DNA from: Thiomargarita sp.
GTDB lineage: Bacteria; Pseudomonadota; Gammaproteobacteria; Beggiatoales; Beggiatoaceae
Length of the DNA stretch: 34,188 bases
Assembly: GCA_022729575.1 (NCBI GenBank)
Contig: DZAL01000044.1
Span: 1-34,188 of the forward strand
Direction: 5' to 3'
The notes beneath the pieces are model-generated. The model made no database searches and was not told the origin of the DNA. It saw only the letters and a program-made list of their open reading frames with translations. Positions 34,139 through 34,188 of this stretch are shown piece after piece. The position numbers were made by a program, and so were the translations under genes. The first letter of the stretch is position 1. Each line of letters opens with the position of its first letter.

Positions 34139-34188
34139 CAATGCCATTAAGTTAAGCCGCGTTGGAGTCCAAACCTTCAGATTTGGAC
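34139..34188. mobile_element. MITE-like element, type 1, cut by window end
   Basis: Left end CAATGCCATTAAGTTAAGC followed by the start of a type-1 core. The window stops at base 50 of an expected 134, so the right end and direct repeat cannot be seen. Confidence 0.75.

Overview
The window reads as a chromosomal segment of a gammaproteobacterium of the large sulfur-bacteria type (Thiotrichales: Beggiatoa, Thioploca, Thiomargarita or Achromatium-like). This placement is an inference. It rests on gene order typical of gammaproteobacteria (rplU-rpmA-cgtA; kdsD-kdsC-lptC-lptA-lptB-rpoN-hpf-ptsN; tonB-yqgE-ruvX), on a V-type ATPase fragment (V-ATPases have been discussed for vacuolate sulfur bacteria), on a PAS-rich hybrid histidine kinase, and on an unusually heavy load of short palindromic repeats in almost every intergenic space. 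No rRNA, tRNA, CRISPR array or full-length transposase gene was seen.

Layout. 1-2313 (+): ribosomal proteins L21 and L27 and the Obg GTPase. 2748-4176 (+): three translationally coupled V-type ATPase subunit genes (K, F, E) without the catalytic subunits. 4512-5204 (-): an unknown membrane-anchored coiled-coil protein. 5205-6745: a 1.5-kb gene-free stretch full of repeats, including a two-copy structured element. 6746-10013 (-): a CreD-like membrane protein coupled to a large exported protein. 10182-12198 (-): a DUF2059-like exported protein and a TorF-family putative porin. 12199-13322: a repeat cluster. 13323-16451 (+): a hybrid sensor kinase. 17198-17731 (+): ThpR. 17998-24678 (-): a beta-helix-like protein, ruvX, yqgE, a HEPN-TPR gene pair, a TonB-like protein and an isocitrate dehydrogenase fused to CBS domains. 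25145-32940 (-): hprK, ptsN, hpf, rpoN and the LPS export/KDO genes lptB, lptA, lptC, kdsC, kdsD. 33153-34121 (-): an Rpn/PD-(D/E)XK-like protein.

The most striking content lies between the genes. First, at least eight copies (one cut by the window edge) belong to a MITE-like family of 101-134 bp. They have 18-bp inverted ends (CAATGCCATTAAGTTAAG) resembling the ends of IS4. Six copies are flanked by 11-12 bp direct repeats, at least three carry different cores or end variants, and most are inserted into other palindromes; two sit at mirror positions in the two arms of one host palindrome. Second, a uniform 33-bp hairpin (arms AGATTTGACAACT) occurs 14-45 nt upstream of seven start codons, all on the minus strand, and is amplified as a 57-bp tandem array that stays open in frame with lptB. 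Third, there is a 199-bp element with about 35-bp imperfect ends, two full copies being exactly the same length.

How genes work together: the right-hand block combines LPS precursor synthesis (KDO pathway) and LPS transport with the nitrogen PTS/sigma-54 regulatory cluster. The tonB-yqgE-ruvX block matches a conserved operon that here is interrupted by a HEPN-TPR pair. Coordinates and motifs were read by eye; family assignments come from recognition of motifs, not from searches.
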